A stretch of 34,974 nucleotides of DNA from positions 1 through 34,974 of the forward strand of contig CANIRG010000011.1 of assembly GCA_947469635.1 (NCBI GenBank), written 5' to 3'. Both the position numbers and the translations under genes were made by a program. The notes below the pieces were generated by a model. That model ran no database searches, was not told where the DNA came from, and worked only from the letters and a program-made list of their open reading frames with translations. Positions 15,729-23,004 of the stretch are shown in pieces; within the stretch, counting starts at the first letter, position 1, and each line of letters opens with the position of its first letter. The stretch is from Rhodospirillales bacterium. GTDB lineage: Bacteria; Pseudomonadota; Alphaproteobacteria; Reyranellales; Reyranellaceae.

Positions 15729-16799
15729 TCAGGCGGCGGCCGCCTTCTTGCGGTTGGCGTCGAGCCGGGCGTCGACCAGGGCCACGCCGGCGTCGATCAC
15801 CGGATGGCTGAGGCCCTTCTGCTTGGCGATCAGCTGCACCAGCTTGTCCGCCCGCTCGATGTTGGGCACGCCGTTCTGCAAAGCACGCGCCGCCGAGGCC
15901 GGGCGGATGAGGCTCTGCGCGGCAGCGGCGTATTTCTCGAACGGCACGAGATCCTTGGGATCGGCACCGATCTTGACGCTGAGGTCGTAGACGAAATTGT
16001 AGACCGAGCGCGAGGTCTCGATGTCGGTGTGGACCGCTTCCTGCGCCGTCCGCATGCCGTCGGGCGTGACGCAGCGATAGTTGCCGGCGAGCAGCATCGC
16101 CCATTTGGCCAGCGGCACGAAGATGCCGTCATAGACGCGCAGCTTGACCGGCAGCTCGATCTTGCCCTCTGGCGTGTCGAAGCGAACGGCGTCGATATCC
16201 TTCTCGAGCTGGCGCAGGATGGCGGTCGCCTTCTCGTCCTTGAAGCGCGCGACCTTGAAGTTGGTCGGCAGCGTCACCTGCAGCACATTGACCTTCTCGT
16301 CGGGCGGGCGGATCGCCTGCGGATCGGGGCTGCACAGCGTCAGCTGCTCGGGATCGAAGCTGTCCCACACGGTGGGGTCGGTGTAGGCGGCTTTCAGCAG
16401 ATCGTGATCGAGGCCGGGGATGCGTCGCACATAGGGCAGCGGCGGCATGTTCATGATCGACATGCAGGGGACGCGGGACTTGCCCACGGCATCGAGCAGC
16501 TCGCGCACGCCCGGGGAGCGGTACTGCGGCTCCTGCATCGCAAGGCCGATGAGGTCGTAGTCGGCCGGGTTGACGCCGGCCGTGCCGCCCGCGGTCACCT
16601 TGCCCGGCAGCTTGCGCGAATCGATCTCGATCGGGTCCTTGCGGCCGCGGATCGGCATGCGGACGCGGAAGCCTTCGGCATTGATCAGGTCGGCCTCGGC
16701 GGGGAGGCAGATGAGGTGGACCGAATGGCCGCCGAAGAGGATTTTGGATGCCAGCAGAGAGCCGTACGAGGCACCCATGATCATGATCTTGTAAGCCAT
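15729..16799 (-). CDS. Ketopantoate reductase-like (ApbA/PanE) NAD(P)-binding protein
   Basis: 356-residue 6-phosphogluconate-dehydrogenase-like protein. The N-terminal Rossmann motif is IMIMGASYGSLLASKI (G9 to G13) and is followed by GHSVHLICLPAEADLINAEG, as in ApbA/PanE. The C-terminal helical domain contains the KLRVYDGIFVPLAKWAMLLAGNYRC segment, at the place of the catalytic lysine/asparagine helix. It is longer than true PanE (about 300 residues) and divergent, so a role as a 2-oxoacid or opine-type reductase is as likely as pantothenate synthesis. It is the first gene of the minus-strand set with CoxG-like, TPP and dioxygenase genes, and is divergent from the enolase-superfamily gene. 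Confidence 0.87.
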   Translation of the reverse strand: MAYKIMIMGASYGSLLASKILFGGHSVHLICLPAEADLINAEGFRVRMPIRGRKDPIEIDSRKLPGKVTAGGTAGVNPADYDLIGLAMQEPQYRSPGVRELLDAVGKSRVPCMSIMNMPPLPYVRRIPGLDHDLLKAAYTDPTVWDSFDPEQLTLCSPDPQAIRPPDEKVNVLQVTLPTNFKVARFKDEKATAILRQLEKDIDAVRFDTPEGKIELPVKLRVYDGIFVPLAKWAMLLAGNYRCVTPDGMRTAQEAVHTDIETSRSVYNFVYDLSVKIGADPKDLVPFEKYAAAAQSLIRPASAARALQNGVPNIERADKLVQLIAKQKGLSHPVIDAGVALVDARLDANRKKAAAA

Positions 16800-16929
16800 C
16801 AGCCTGTTTCCCCTTGAGATTCCTTGGGCGCCCGTCTCCTCGCCCGTATTGCCGCGATGTTAGAGCGGCCGGGCCCCGGTGTCAGCAGGTACCGATCTAC
16901 GCTAGCCTGAATGCCTTGGAGGAAACGGA

Positions 16930-18024
16930 ATGAAGATCACCAGCTACGAAGCAACGACCCTCAATGTCCCGGAAGATGACCCGCTGGCCAACATGCCGGA
17001 GGAGGCAGGCCGCACGCGCCCCATCGTCATCCTGCGGCTGCGCACCGATAGCGGTGTCGAGGGCATCGGCGTCACCCTGTACGGGGGCAAGATGACGCGA
17101 AGCCTGCATGCCGCCGTCGAGGATCTCGCGGCGCTCACGGTAGGCGAAGACCCGCAACGGGTGGAGAAGATCATCGCCAAGCTGCGTGCCGGCACCGGCG
17201 ATGCCTGCGGGCCGGGCGGCATCTTCACCCTGGCGCTGTCGGCCATCGACACCGCCCTGTGGGACATCAAGGGCAAGGCGCTGGACCAGCCGCTGTGGAA
17301 GCTGCTGGGCGGCCATCGCGATCGCGTGCCGACCTATGCCTCGGGCTCGCTGCGGCGTGGGCTCACGGACCAGCAGGCGCAACGCGCCGCGCAGATCCTG
17401 CTGCAGAAGGGGTTTCGCGAGATGAAGACCCAGATGGCGCTGCCCGGCGATCCGACCCCGGCCGAGGAAGTGCGCCGCGTCCGCGTGGTCCGCGACGCCA
17501 TCGGGCCGGACATCAAGCTGATGTGCGACATCAACCAGCGCTGGCGGCCGGAGCAGGCGATCGACATCGGCAGCCGCATCGAGGATGTCGGCCTCTCCTG
17601 GCTGGAGGACGTGACGGCCGCCGACGATTTCGCCGGCCTCGCCCGCGTCACCGCGGCGCTCAAGACGCCGATCGCCGGCGGCGAATATGTCTGGGGCATC
17701 GTGCCGTTCCGCCACATGATCGAGGCGCGGTCGGTCGACATCGTCATGGTCGACCTCGCCCGCGTGGGCGGCGTCACGCAATGGATGAAGGTGGCCGGCA
17801 TGGCGGAAGCCTTCAACCTGCCGATCGTCAGCCACGTGATGCCGGAGATCCTGGTCCACATGGTCGCCGCCTGCCCCAACGGGCTCACGGTCGAGTACAT
17901 GCCGTGGATGCTGGCGCTCTACGAGGAGACGCCGGCCATCGTGGACGGCCAGCTCGTCCTGCCGACCAAGCCCGGCCTCGGCCTGAAGTTCGACGAAAAG
18001 GCGATCGCGTCGTTCAAGGCGTGA
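16930..18024 (+). CDS. Mandelate racemase/muconate lactonizing enzyme family protein
   Basis: 364-residue enolase-superfamily enzyme. The Mg ligands are D200 (MCDINQRW), E226 (WLEDV) and E252 (GGEYVWG), and the dyad is D275 (IVMVDLARVGG) with H302 (VSHVMPE). From D200 on, spacing (26, 26, 23, 27) equals that of mandelate racemase. The KxK motif on the second strand is altered: K166-T-Q168 in REMKTQMA, so the second lysine is replaced by glutamine. This suggests acid-sugar dehydration or a one-sided proton abstraction through H302, not racemization. The ribosome site TTGGAGG precedes the ATG. It probably acts in the cytoplasm on a 2-hydroxy acid. Confidence 0.93.
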   Translation: MKITSYEATTLNVPEDDPLANMPEEAGRTRPIVILRLRTDSGVEGIGVTLYGGKMTRSLHAAVEDLAALTVGEDPQRVEKIIAKLRAGTGDACGPGGIFTLALSAIDTALWDIKGKALDQPLWKLLGGHRDRVPTYASGSLRRGLTDQQAQRAAQILLQKGFREMKTQMALPGDPTPAEEVRRVRVVRDAIGPDIKLMCDINQRWRPEQAIDIGSRIEDVGLSWLEDVTAADDFAGLARVTAALKTPIAGGEYVWGIVPFRHMIEARSVDIVMVDLARVGGVTQWMKVAGMAEAFNLPIVSHVMPEILVHMVAACPNGLTVEYMPWMLALYEETPAIVDGQLVLPTKPGLGLKFDEKAIASFKA

Positions 18025-18058
18025 TCGCGTAGCGCTCTCGAGGGCGGGTTGGCCGACG

Positions 18059-18958
18059 ATGGAACTGAAATGGCTTGAAGATCTCATGAGCCTGGCCGAG
18101 ACGGGCAGCTTCTCCCAGTCGGCGGATCAGCGCTTCATCACCCAATCCGCCTTCAGCCGGCGCATCAAGGCACTGGAGGAATGGCTGGGGGTGCGGCTGA
18201 TCGATCGCAGCACCTACCCGACCCAGCTGACGCCGGCCGGCAAGGAGTTCCATGAGACAGCCAGAAAGGTCATCGCCTCGATCTACGACATGCGGCAGCA
18301 GGCCCAGCAGGTCGACAAAGGCAACAGGTGGGTCGAATTCGCCGCTCCCAGCACCATCGCGGCGCGTTTCTTCCCCGGCTGGCTGGAGACGATCGAGCAG
18401 GACGTGCCGCCGATCCGCGCCCGAATCTTCGCCAGCAACCTGCACGATTGCGTGCAGAGCTTCGTCAGCGACAGCGTCGATTTCCTCTTCGTCTACAGCC
18501 ATCCCGCCTCCCCGTTGAATCTGGACGCGGTGAGGTTCGAATCGATCCTGGTCGGCCGCGATCGCCTGGTGCCGGTATGCGGGGTCGGAGGTGGACGCGC
18601 CGTGCTGTCGTTGCGCGACGACAACGTCACGACATTTCCGCTCCTGTCCTACGGCGCGCATTCTCCGCTGCATCGAATTGTCCAGGATCGCGTCGGCCGC
18701 AACAGCGGGGAGCGTATCTTCGAGCCGGTGTACGAGAACTCCCTCGCCGATGCGCTGAAGGGCATGGCGATCGCCGGACATGGAATTGCCTGGATCCCGC
18801 TGATGTCGGCCGCGCCCGACCTGGAGGCGGGCCGCCTCGCCCTGGCAGGCGACGACATCTGGGAAATCTCCCTGGATATCCGCCTCTATAGAGCCAAGGA
18901 CGCCAGCAAGAGCCCGCTCGACCGGATCTGGTCCGCTGCCCGAAGCCGCGCATTCTAA
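18059..18958 (+). CDS. LysR family transcriptional regulator (HypT/YjiE-like)
   Basis: 299 residues. The N-terminal winged helix (MELKWLEDLMSLAETGSFSQSA, then TQSAFSRRIKALEEWLGVRLIDRSTYPTQLT) is followed by the LysR linker helix and a periplasmic-binding-protein-like sensor domain. The wording EEWLGVRLIDRSTYP resembles the HypT/YjiE branch, described in Escherichia coli as hypochlorite-responsive, but many alphaproteobacterial members sit beside catabolic genes. It lies 35 bases after the enolase-superfamily gene and 108 bases before the carbamoylase, all on one strand, so either neighbour could be its target. No strong ribosome site is seen before the ATG. Confidence 0.93.
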   Translation: MELKWLEDLMSLAETGSFSQSADQRFITQSAFSRRIKALEEWLGVRLIDRSTYPTQLTPAGKEFHETARKVIASIYDMRQQAQQVDKGNRWVEFAAPSTIAARFFPGWLETIEQDVPPIRARIFASNLHDCVQSFVSDSVDFLFVYSHPASPLNLDAVRFESILVGRDRLVPVCGVGGGRAVLSLRDDNVTTFPLLSYGAHSPLHRIVQDRVGRNSGERIFEPVYENSLADALKGMAIAGHGIAWIPLMSAAPDLEAGRLALAGDDIWEISLDIRLYRAKDASKSPLDRIWSAARSRAF

Positions 18959-19006
18959 ATCGGCATAGGGTCAGTCACTTTTGGAATTGGCGCGGTCCGC
19001 CGCCGC

Positions 19007-19021
19007 TGGCTACCGTTTTGC
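19007..19021 (+). promoter_or_regulatory. Candidate sigma-54 (-24/-12) promoter for the carbamoylase operon
   Basis: TGGC-TACCGTT-TTGC, followed by A, matches the sigma-54 form TGGCAC-N5-TTGC at all four bases of each outer block with the exact 15-base span. It differs only at the two inner bases (TA for AC). It lies in the 108-base gap before the carbamoylase, with a predicted transcription start about 33 bases before the ATG. No NtrC or IHF site was recognised. One such match in a window this size could arise by chance, so this rests on position as well as sequence. Confidence 0.4.
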
Positions 19022-19066
19022 AACAGGGCTCGAATTGCCGCTCCCTGGCGCGAAGGCAAAAATTCC

Positions 19067-20026
19067 ATGGCGCGAACCGTCGTCGTCGGCGCGGCCCAGA
19101 TGGGCCCCATCCAGCGCCATCAGGGCCGCGAGGCGGTCGTCGAGCGGCTGCTCGTCCTCATGCGCAAGGCCAAGGACGAGGGATGCGAGCTGGTGGTGTT
19201 TCCCGAGCTTGCCCTGACAACGTTCTTTCCTCGCTGGTACATGCCGGCCCAGGACGAGGTCGACGCCTTCTTCGAAGAGCGGATGCCGAGTCCTGCAACA
19301 CAGCCCCTGTTCGTCGAGGCCCGAAAATTGGGCATCGGCTTTCATCTTGGATACGCCGAGCTCGAGCGGGTTGGAGATTCGGTACGCCGCTTCAACACCG
19401 CGATCCTCGTCGACAGGACTGGGCGGATCGTCGGTAAATATCGGAAGATCCATCTGCCCGGCCACGACAGCTACGAGCCCTGGCGGCCCTTCCAGCACCT
19501 CGAGAAGAGGTATTTCGAACCGGGCGATCTGGGCTTCCCGACGCTGTCGGCCCATGGCGGCACGGTCGGTATGCTGATCTGCAACGACCGGCGCTGGCCG
19601 GAAGCCTTCCGGGTGCTGGGGCTGCAAGGCGTCGAGCTCGTCCTGATCGGCTACAACACGCCGGCCCTCTATCCGGCCGCCCCCAGCAACAGCCGGCTGG
19701 TCGACTATCACAATCACCTCTCCCTCAAGGCCGGAGCCTATCAGAACGGCACCTGGGTGGTCGCGGTCGCCAAGGCGGGAAAGGAGGAAGGCTGCGATCT
19801 CATTGGCGGCAGCTGCATCGTCTCCCCGACGGGCGAGATCGTGGCCGAAGCCAGGACGCTGGACGACGAGCTGATCACAGCCGAGTGCGATTTGGATCGC
19901 TGCCAGGACATAAAGGGACATATCTTCAATTTCGCCCGGCATCGGCGGCCGGAGAACTATGCGCTGATCTCTGCGCCGACGCCGCAGGCGCAGCTCGCAA
20001 GCAACCACAAGGGAGTGGCCAAATGA
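19067..20026 (+). CDS. N-carbamoyl-D-amino acid hydrolase (nitrilase superfamily)
   Basis: 319-residue carbon-nitrogen hydrolase. The triad is E47 in FPELALTTFFPRW, K127 in YRKIHLPGH and C172 in ICNDRRWPE, at the same numbers as in the Agrobacterium D-carbamoylase. Long matching stretches include RFNTAILVD, PFQHLEKRYFEPGDLGFP and the end HIFNFARHRRPENYALI. It should hydrolyse an N-carbamoyl amino acid to amino acid, CO2 and ammonia in the cytoplasm. The loop after GYNTPALYP and the ALYPAAPSNSRL segment differ from the version I recall for the Agrobacterium enzyme, so the side-chain preference may differ. No hydantoinase or racemase is adjacent. The stop overlaps the next gene by four bases. 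Confidence 0.93.
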   Translation: MARTVVVGAAQMGPIQRHQGREAVVERLLVLMRKAKDEGCELVVFPELALTTFFPRWYMPAQDEVDAFFEERMPSPATQPLFVEARKLGIGFHLGYAELERVGDSVRRFNTAILVDRTGRIVGKYRKIHLPGHDSYEPWRPFQHLEKRYFEPGDLGFPTLSAHGGTVGMLICNDRRWPEAFRVLGLQGVELVLIGYNTPALYPAAPSNSRLVDYHNHLSLKAGAYQNGTWVVAVAKAGKEEGCDLIGGSCIVSPTGEIVAEARTLDDELITAECDLDRCQDIKGHIFNFARHRRPENYALISAPTPQAQLASNHKGVAK

Positions 20027-20643
20027 GCCCCGACGACGCCGGCACACCTTCGAAAGTGTCCTTCACGCGCTTGGACAGCGGCACTCGGGAGGAACATCTC
20101 CGGGTCCGGCAGTTCAATCTACAGACCTGGCGAAGCAATATCGGCAAGCGCATCCTCGACGAGCTGCGGGCAATCGCCGAGATTCCCCTGATCGTGAAGG
20201 TGAACGAGCTCGAGCACTCGCTGCAGACGGCAACGCGATGCCTGCGCGACGGCGAGGACGAGGAAACCGTCGTCTGCGCCCTGGTCCACGACATCGGAGA
20301 ACGGCTCGGCCCGACCAATCACGGCGAGTACGCCGCCGCCGTCCTTCGGCCCTACGTGTCCGACGCCAACTACTGGATCATGAAATATCACCCGATCTTC
20401 CAGGGCTACTATTTCTGGCATCACAGCGGTCGCGACCGCAACGCACGCGACCAGTTCCGCGACCATCCTCTGTACGACCGGACAGTGCGCTTCTGCGAAC
20501 GCTGGGACATGCCGTCGTTCGATCCGGACTACGACAGCCTGCCGCTCGAGTTCTTCGAGCCGATGGTCCTGCGGATATTCGAGCGCGAACCGTACAGCCA
20601 CTCGGGCGAGCGCAGTGCGGCATTCGCGGCGAAACAGGACTGA
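20023..20643 (+). CDS. HD-domain protein with PhnZ/MIOX-like diiron ligand set
   Basis: 206-residue helical HD-domain protein, co-translated with the carbamoylase (ATGA overlap). Candidate metal ligands are H65 in VNELEHSLQTA, H89-D90 in ALVHDIGER, H100 in TNHGEYAAAVLR, H123 in MKYHPIFQG and D162 in ERWDMPS. The LEHSLQ block and the 24-residue step from H65 to H89 match the HD-type mixed-valence diiron oxygenase PhnZ as I know it, and a WD near the end also agrees. A glutamate seven residues before the first histidine, used by PhnZ for substrate, is a valine here. It would normally be labelled an HD phosphohydrolase; an oxygenase acting on an amino acid or aminophosphonate-like product is the alternative I prefer. 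Confidence 0.88.
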   Translation: MSPDDAGTPSKVSFTRLDSGTREEHLRVRQFNLQTWRSNIGKRILDELRAIAEIPLIVKVNELEHSLQTATRCLRDGEDEETVVCALVHDIGERLGPTNHGEYAAAVLRPYVSDANYWIMKYHPIFQGYYFWHHSGRDRNARDQFRDHPLYDRTVRFCERWDMPSFDPDYDSLPLEFFEPMVLRIFEREPYSHSGERSAAFAAKQD

Positions 20644-20690
20644 GGCAGCCGAGTGCGGGAATTTTGGGCGAAACTATTCCTGCAAGGCAT

Positions 20691-20708
20691 AGATCGGAGC
20701 GTCGATCT
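20691..20708. promoter_or_regulatory. Perfect inverted repeat upstream of the ABC importer operon
   Basis: AGATCG-GAGCGT-CGATCT is a perfect 6-base inverted repeat with a 6-base spacer, 55 bases before the binding-protein ATG, in the 119-base gap after the HD gene. It could be an operator for the nearby LysR or another regulator, or a small mRNA hairpin. No clear -35/-10 pair was found beside it. Confidence 0.3.
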
Positions 20709-20762
20709 CATTGGCCGGGGCACCGGATTGTCGGGGATATTTCGGCCAGAAGGAGAGACCCC

Positions 20763-21632
20763 ATGACGTCAACCCTGCGCATTTTCGGCTACGCGCTGCT
20801 CTTGTGCGCGAGCCTGTCGACCATCGGCTGGGCACCGCCAGCCTCCGCCGAGACCACCCTCGACCAGCTACGCAAGCGCGGCGTCGTCCGCCTGGGCTTC
20901 GCCAACGAAACGCCGTTCAGCTACGCCGCCTCCGACGGCACCCTGGCGGGCGTGGACTACGACGTCATGAAGCAGGTGTTCGAGGACCTCGGCATCAAGA
21001 AGATCGAAGGGGTGCTCACACCTTTCGGCTCACTCATCCCGGGCCTCAAGGCGGATCGGTTCGACGTGATCGGCACCGGCCTCTACATCAGGCCCGATCG
21101 CTGCAAGCAGGCCGCCTTCTCCGAGCCGACGATCGTGGTCGGCAGCGCCATCATCGTGGCGGCGGGCAACCCGAAGAAGTTCCATTCCTTTCAGGATATC
21201 GCCAAGGCCAGCACGGCGAAGCTCGGATACATCGTCGGCGGCACCCAATCGAACGCGACGGCCGGCGGCGTGCAGAACGATCAGTTCGTGAGCTTTCCCG
21301 ACGTCCTGACCGCCGTCTCCGCATTGAAGGCAGGCCGCGTCGATGCCGTGCTGCGCACCTACATCGACGCCGTCCAGGTCGTGCGCCAGATGGCCGATGC
21401 GGCGATCGAGGTCGCGGATCCCTTTACGATGCCCATCAAGGACGGAAAACCCCTGGTGAACTACATCGGCTTTGCGTTTCGTCCGGACGACAAGGAGCTG
21501 GTGAACGCCTTCAACGAAAAGCTCGAGAAGTTCCTCGGATCGGCCGAGCATGCGAAGATCCTCGACAAGTACAAGATCGGGCAGCAGGCCTACCCACCGC
21601 CGCTCAAGACCGCCGCCATCTGCGGCGGCTGA
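20763..21632 (+). CDS. Polar amino acid-type ABC transporter substrate-binding protein (EhuB-like)
   Basis: 289 residues with a Sec signal peptide (MTSTLRIFGYALLLCASLS, likely cut after PPASA). The mature SBP_bac_3 fold starts LDQLRKRGVVRLGFANETPFSYA and has GVDYDVMKQVFEDLGI and LIPGLKADRFDVIGTGLYIRPDRC. The wording of the last stretch and the cysteine pair (PDRC near the middle, AICGG at the end) resemble ectoine-binding EhuB, but pocket residues were not compared, so ectoine is only one candidate ligand. A GGAGAG ribosome site precedes the ATG. It heads a four-gene set with two permeases and an ATPase, 119 bases after the carbamoylase-HD pair. The import of a carbamoylated or methylated amino acid derivative is plausible from context. 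Confidence 0.93.
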   Translation: MTSTLRIFGYALLLCASLSTIGWAPPASAETTLDQLRKRGVVRLGFANETPFSYAASDGTLAGVDYDVMKQVFEDLGIKKIEGVLTPFGSLIPGLKADRFDVIGTGLYIRPDRCKQAAFSEPTIVVGSAIIVAAGNPKKFHSFQDIAKASTAKLGYIVGGTQSNATAGGVQNDQFVSFPDVLTAVSALKAGRVDAVLRTYIDAVQVVRQMADAAIEVADPFTMPIKDGKPLVNYIGFAFRPDDKELVNAFNEKLEKFLGSAEHAKILDKYKIGQQAYPPPLKTAAICGG

Positions 21633-21668
21633 GCGGGCACTTCGTCCCGTGCCGCCGAAAGCTCTCCC

Positions 21669-22340
21669 ATGAGCGCCGTCCTCGACGCCAGGGCGATCCT
21701 GCTCGACGGAGCCCTGATCACGATCCAGCTTTTCCTAGCCGCGGCGTGCCTCACGATCGCGATGTCCATCGCGGCCGGTGTGCTGAGGCAGTCTCCCATT
21801 CGATGGATCCGATGGGCCGTGGTCGTCTATGTCGAGACCTTCCGGGGGACCTCGGTCGTCGTGCAGATGTTCTGGATCTACTTCGCGCTGCCGTCGCTCG
21901 GCCTCAAGCTCGACGCTTTTCCGACCGCCATCGTGGCGCTGGGGCTTTGCTTCGGCGCCTATGGCTCCGAGGTCGTGCGCGGCGCGATCGCCGCAGTGCC
22001 CAAGGAACAGTATGAAGCCGCAATCGCCCTCAACATGCGGCCCCTCGAACGGCTGCGAAGCGTCATCCTTCCCCAGGCCTTCATCGTGGCGCTGCCGCCC
22101 TACACCAACATTCTCGTGCTGCTGCTGAAGTCGACGTCGGCCGCCTCGCTGATCACCATTCCCGAGCTGACGTTCCGTGCGACGGCGCTGAACCAGATCA
22201 CCTACCAGACGACATGGATCTTCGGCACGATCCTGGTCGTCTATTTCCTGCTGGCGTCGGTGATCTCCAGGGCAATGCGGCTGCTGGAATCCAGATGCAG
22301 CCACTGGCGCCGGCCCATCCAGTCGGCATCTCCGGCATGA
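21669..22340 (+). CDS. Polar amino acid ABC transporter permease (first)
   Basis: 223-residue inner-membrane permease of the HisMQ/PAAT type. It has about five membrane segments and the EAA loop AIAAVPKEQYEAAIALNMRPLERLRSVILPQA, which docks to the ATPase. The FRGTSVVVQMFWIYFALPSLG segment is the usual PAAT motif (FRGTPLLVQ). It would pair with the next permease as a heterodimer. The stop overlaps the next start by four bases. The gap to the binding protein is 36 bases, with only a weak ribosome site. Confidence 0.94.
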   Translation: MSAVLDARAILLDGALITIQLFLAAACLTIAMSIAAGVLRQSPIRWIRWAVVVYVETFRGTSVVVQMFWIYFALPSLGLKLDAFPTAIVALGLCFGAYGSEVVRGAIAAVPKEQYEAAIALNMRPLERLRSVILPQAFIVALPPYTNILVLLLKSTSAASLITIPELTFRATALNQITYQTTWIFGTILVVYFLLASVISRAMRLLESRCSHWRRPIQSASPA

Positions 22341-22999
22341 GCTTCGATTGGTCGTTTGCCCTCGGCATCCTTCCCGCGCTTCTGCGGGCGGCCCTGATCA
22401 CGGTCGTCGTGACGATCCTGTCGTTCGGCCTGGCGCTGGTGGGCGGGCTCGTTCTCGTCCTGTTGCGCCGCGCACACCCGATCGCCAGCAGGATCGTCGG
22501 CGGCGTGGTCGAGTTCATTCGCAACACGCCCTTGCTGGTCCAGATCCTTTTCCTCTACCTGGTTCTGCCCGAGCACGGCATCGTGCTGACCTCGTTCCAG
22601 ACCGGCGTCCTGGCGATGGGCATCCACTACAGCGTCTATCTGTCCGAAGTATACCGGGCGGCCATCGACGCCGTGCCGCGCGGTCAGTGGGAAGCGGCCC
22701 GCGCCCTCAACTTCACGACCTTCTCGACCTACGCCTACGTCGTCCTGCCACAGGCCGTGCCCGTTGTGGTCCCCTCCGCGGGCAACATCCTCGTCTACAT
22801 GTTCAAGGACTCGCCCCTTTTGGCGGCGATCTCGCTCGTCGAGCTGGTATTCACGGCACAGAACATCGCGGCCGAAACCTTCAACTATCTCGAGCCCATG
22901 ACCCTGGTCGGATTGATCTTCCTCGCCATGGGGCTGGCCTCGGCACAGCTCGTCCGCATGGTCGAGCGCCATGTCGGCTCGAGATGGATGAAGCGGTAG
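22337..22999 (+). CDS. Polar amino acid ABC transporter permease (second)
   Basis: 220-residue partner permease of the same family. FIRNTPLLVQILFLYLVLPEHG is the canonical PAAT motif and AIDAVPRGQWEAARALNFTTFSTYAYVVLPQA is the EAA loop. The ATG within the upstream ATGA overlap is chosen; a longer reading would overlap the first permease by over 120 bases. The last third holds FKDSPLLAAISLVELVFTAQNIAAE, also typical. The ATPase gene starts five bases after its stop. Confidence 0.94.
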   Translation: MSFDWSFALGILPALLRAALITVVVTILSFGLALVGGLVLVLLRRAHPIASRIVGGVVEFIRNTPLLVQILFLYLVLPEHGIVLTSFQTGVLAMGIHYSVYLSEVYRAAIDAVPRGQWEAARALNFTTFSTYAYVVLPQAVPVVVPSAGNILVYMFKDSPLLAAISLVELVFTAQNIAAETFNYLEPMTLVGLIFLAMGLASAQLVRMVERHVGSRWMKR

Positions 23000-23004
23000 G
23001 CCCA

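Noticed and set aside
20023-20643. Simple HD phosphohydrolase annotation
   Set aside because: The extra histidines and the LEHSLQ block fit the diiron oxygenase branch better, though phosphohydrolase activity is not excluded.
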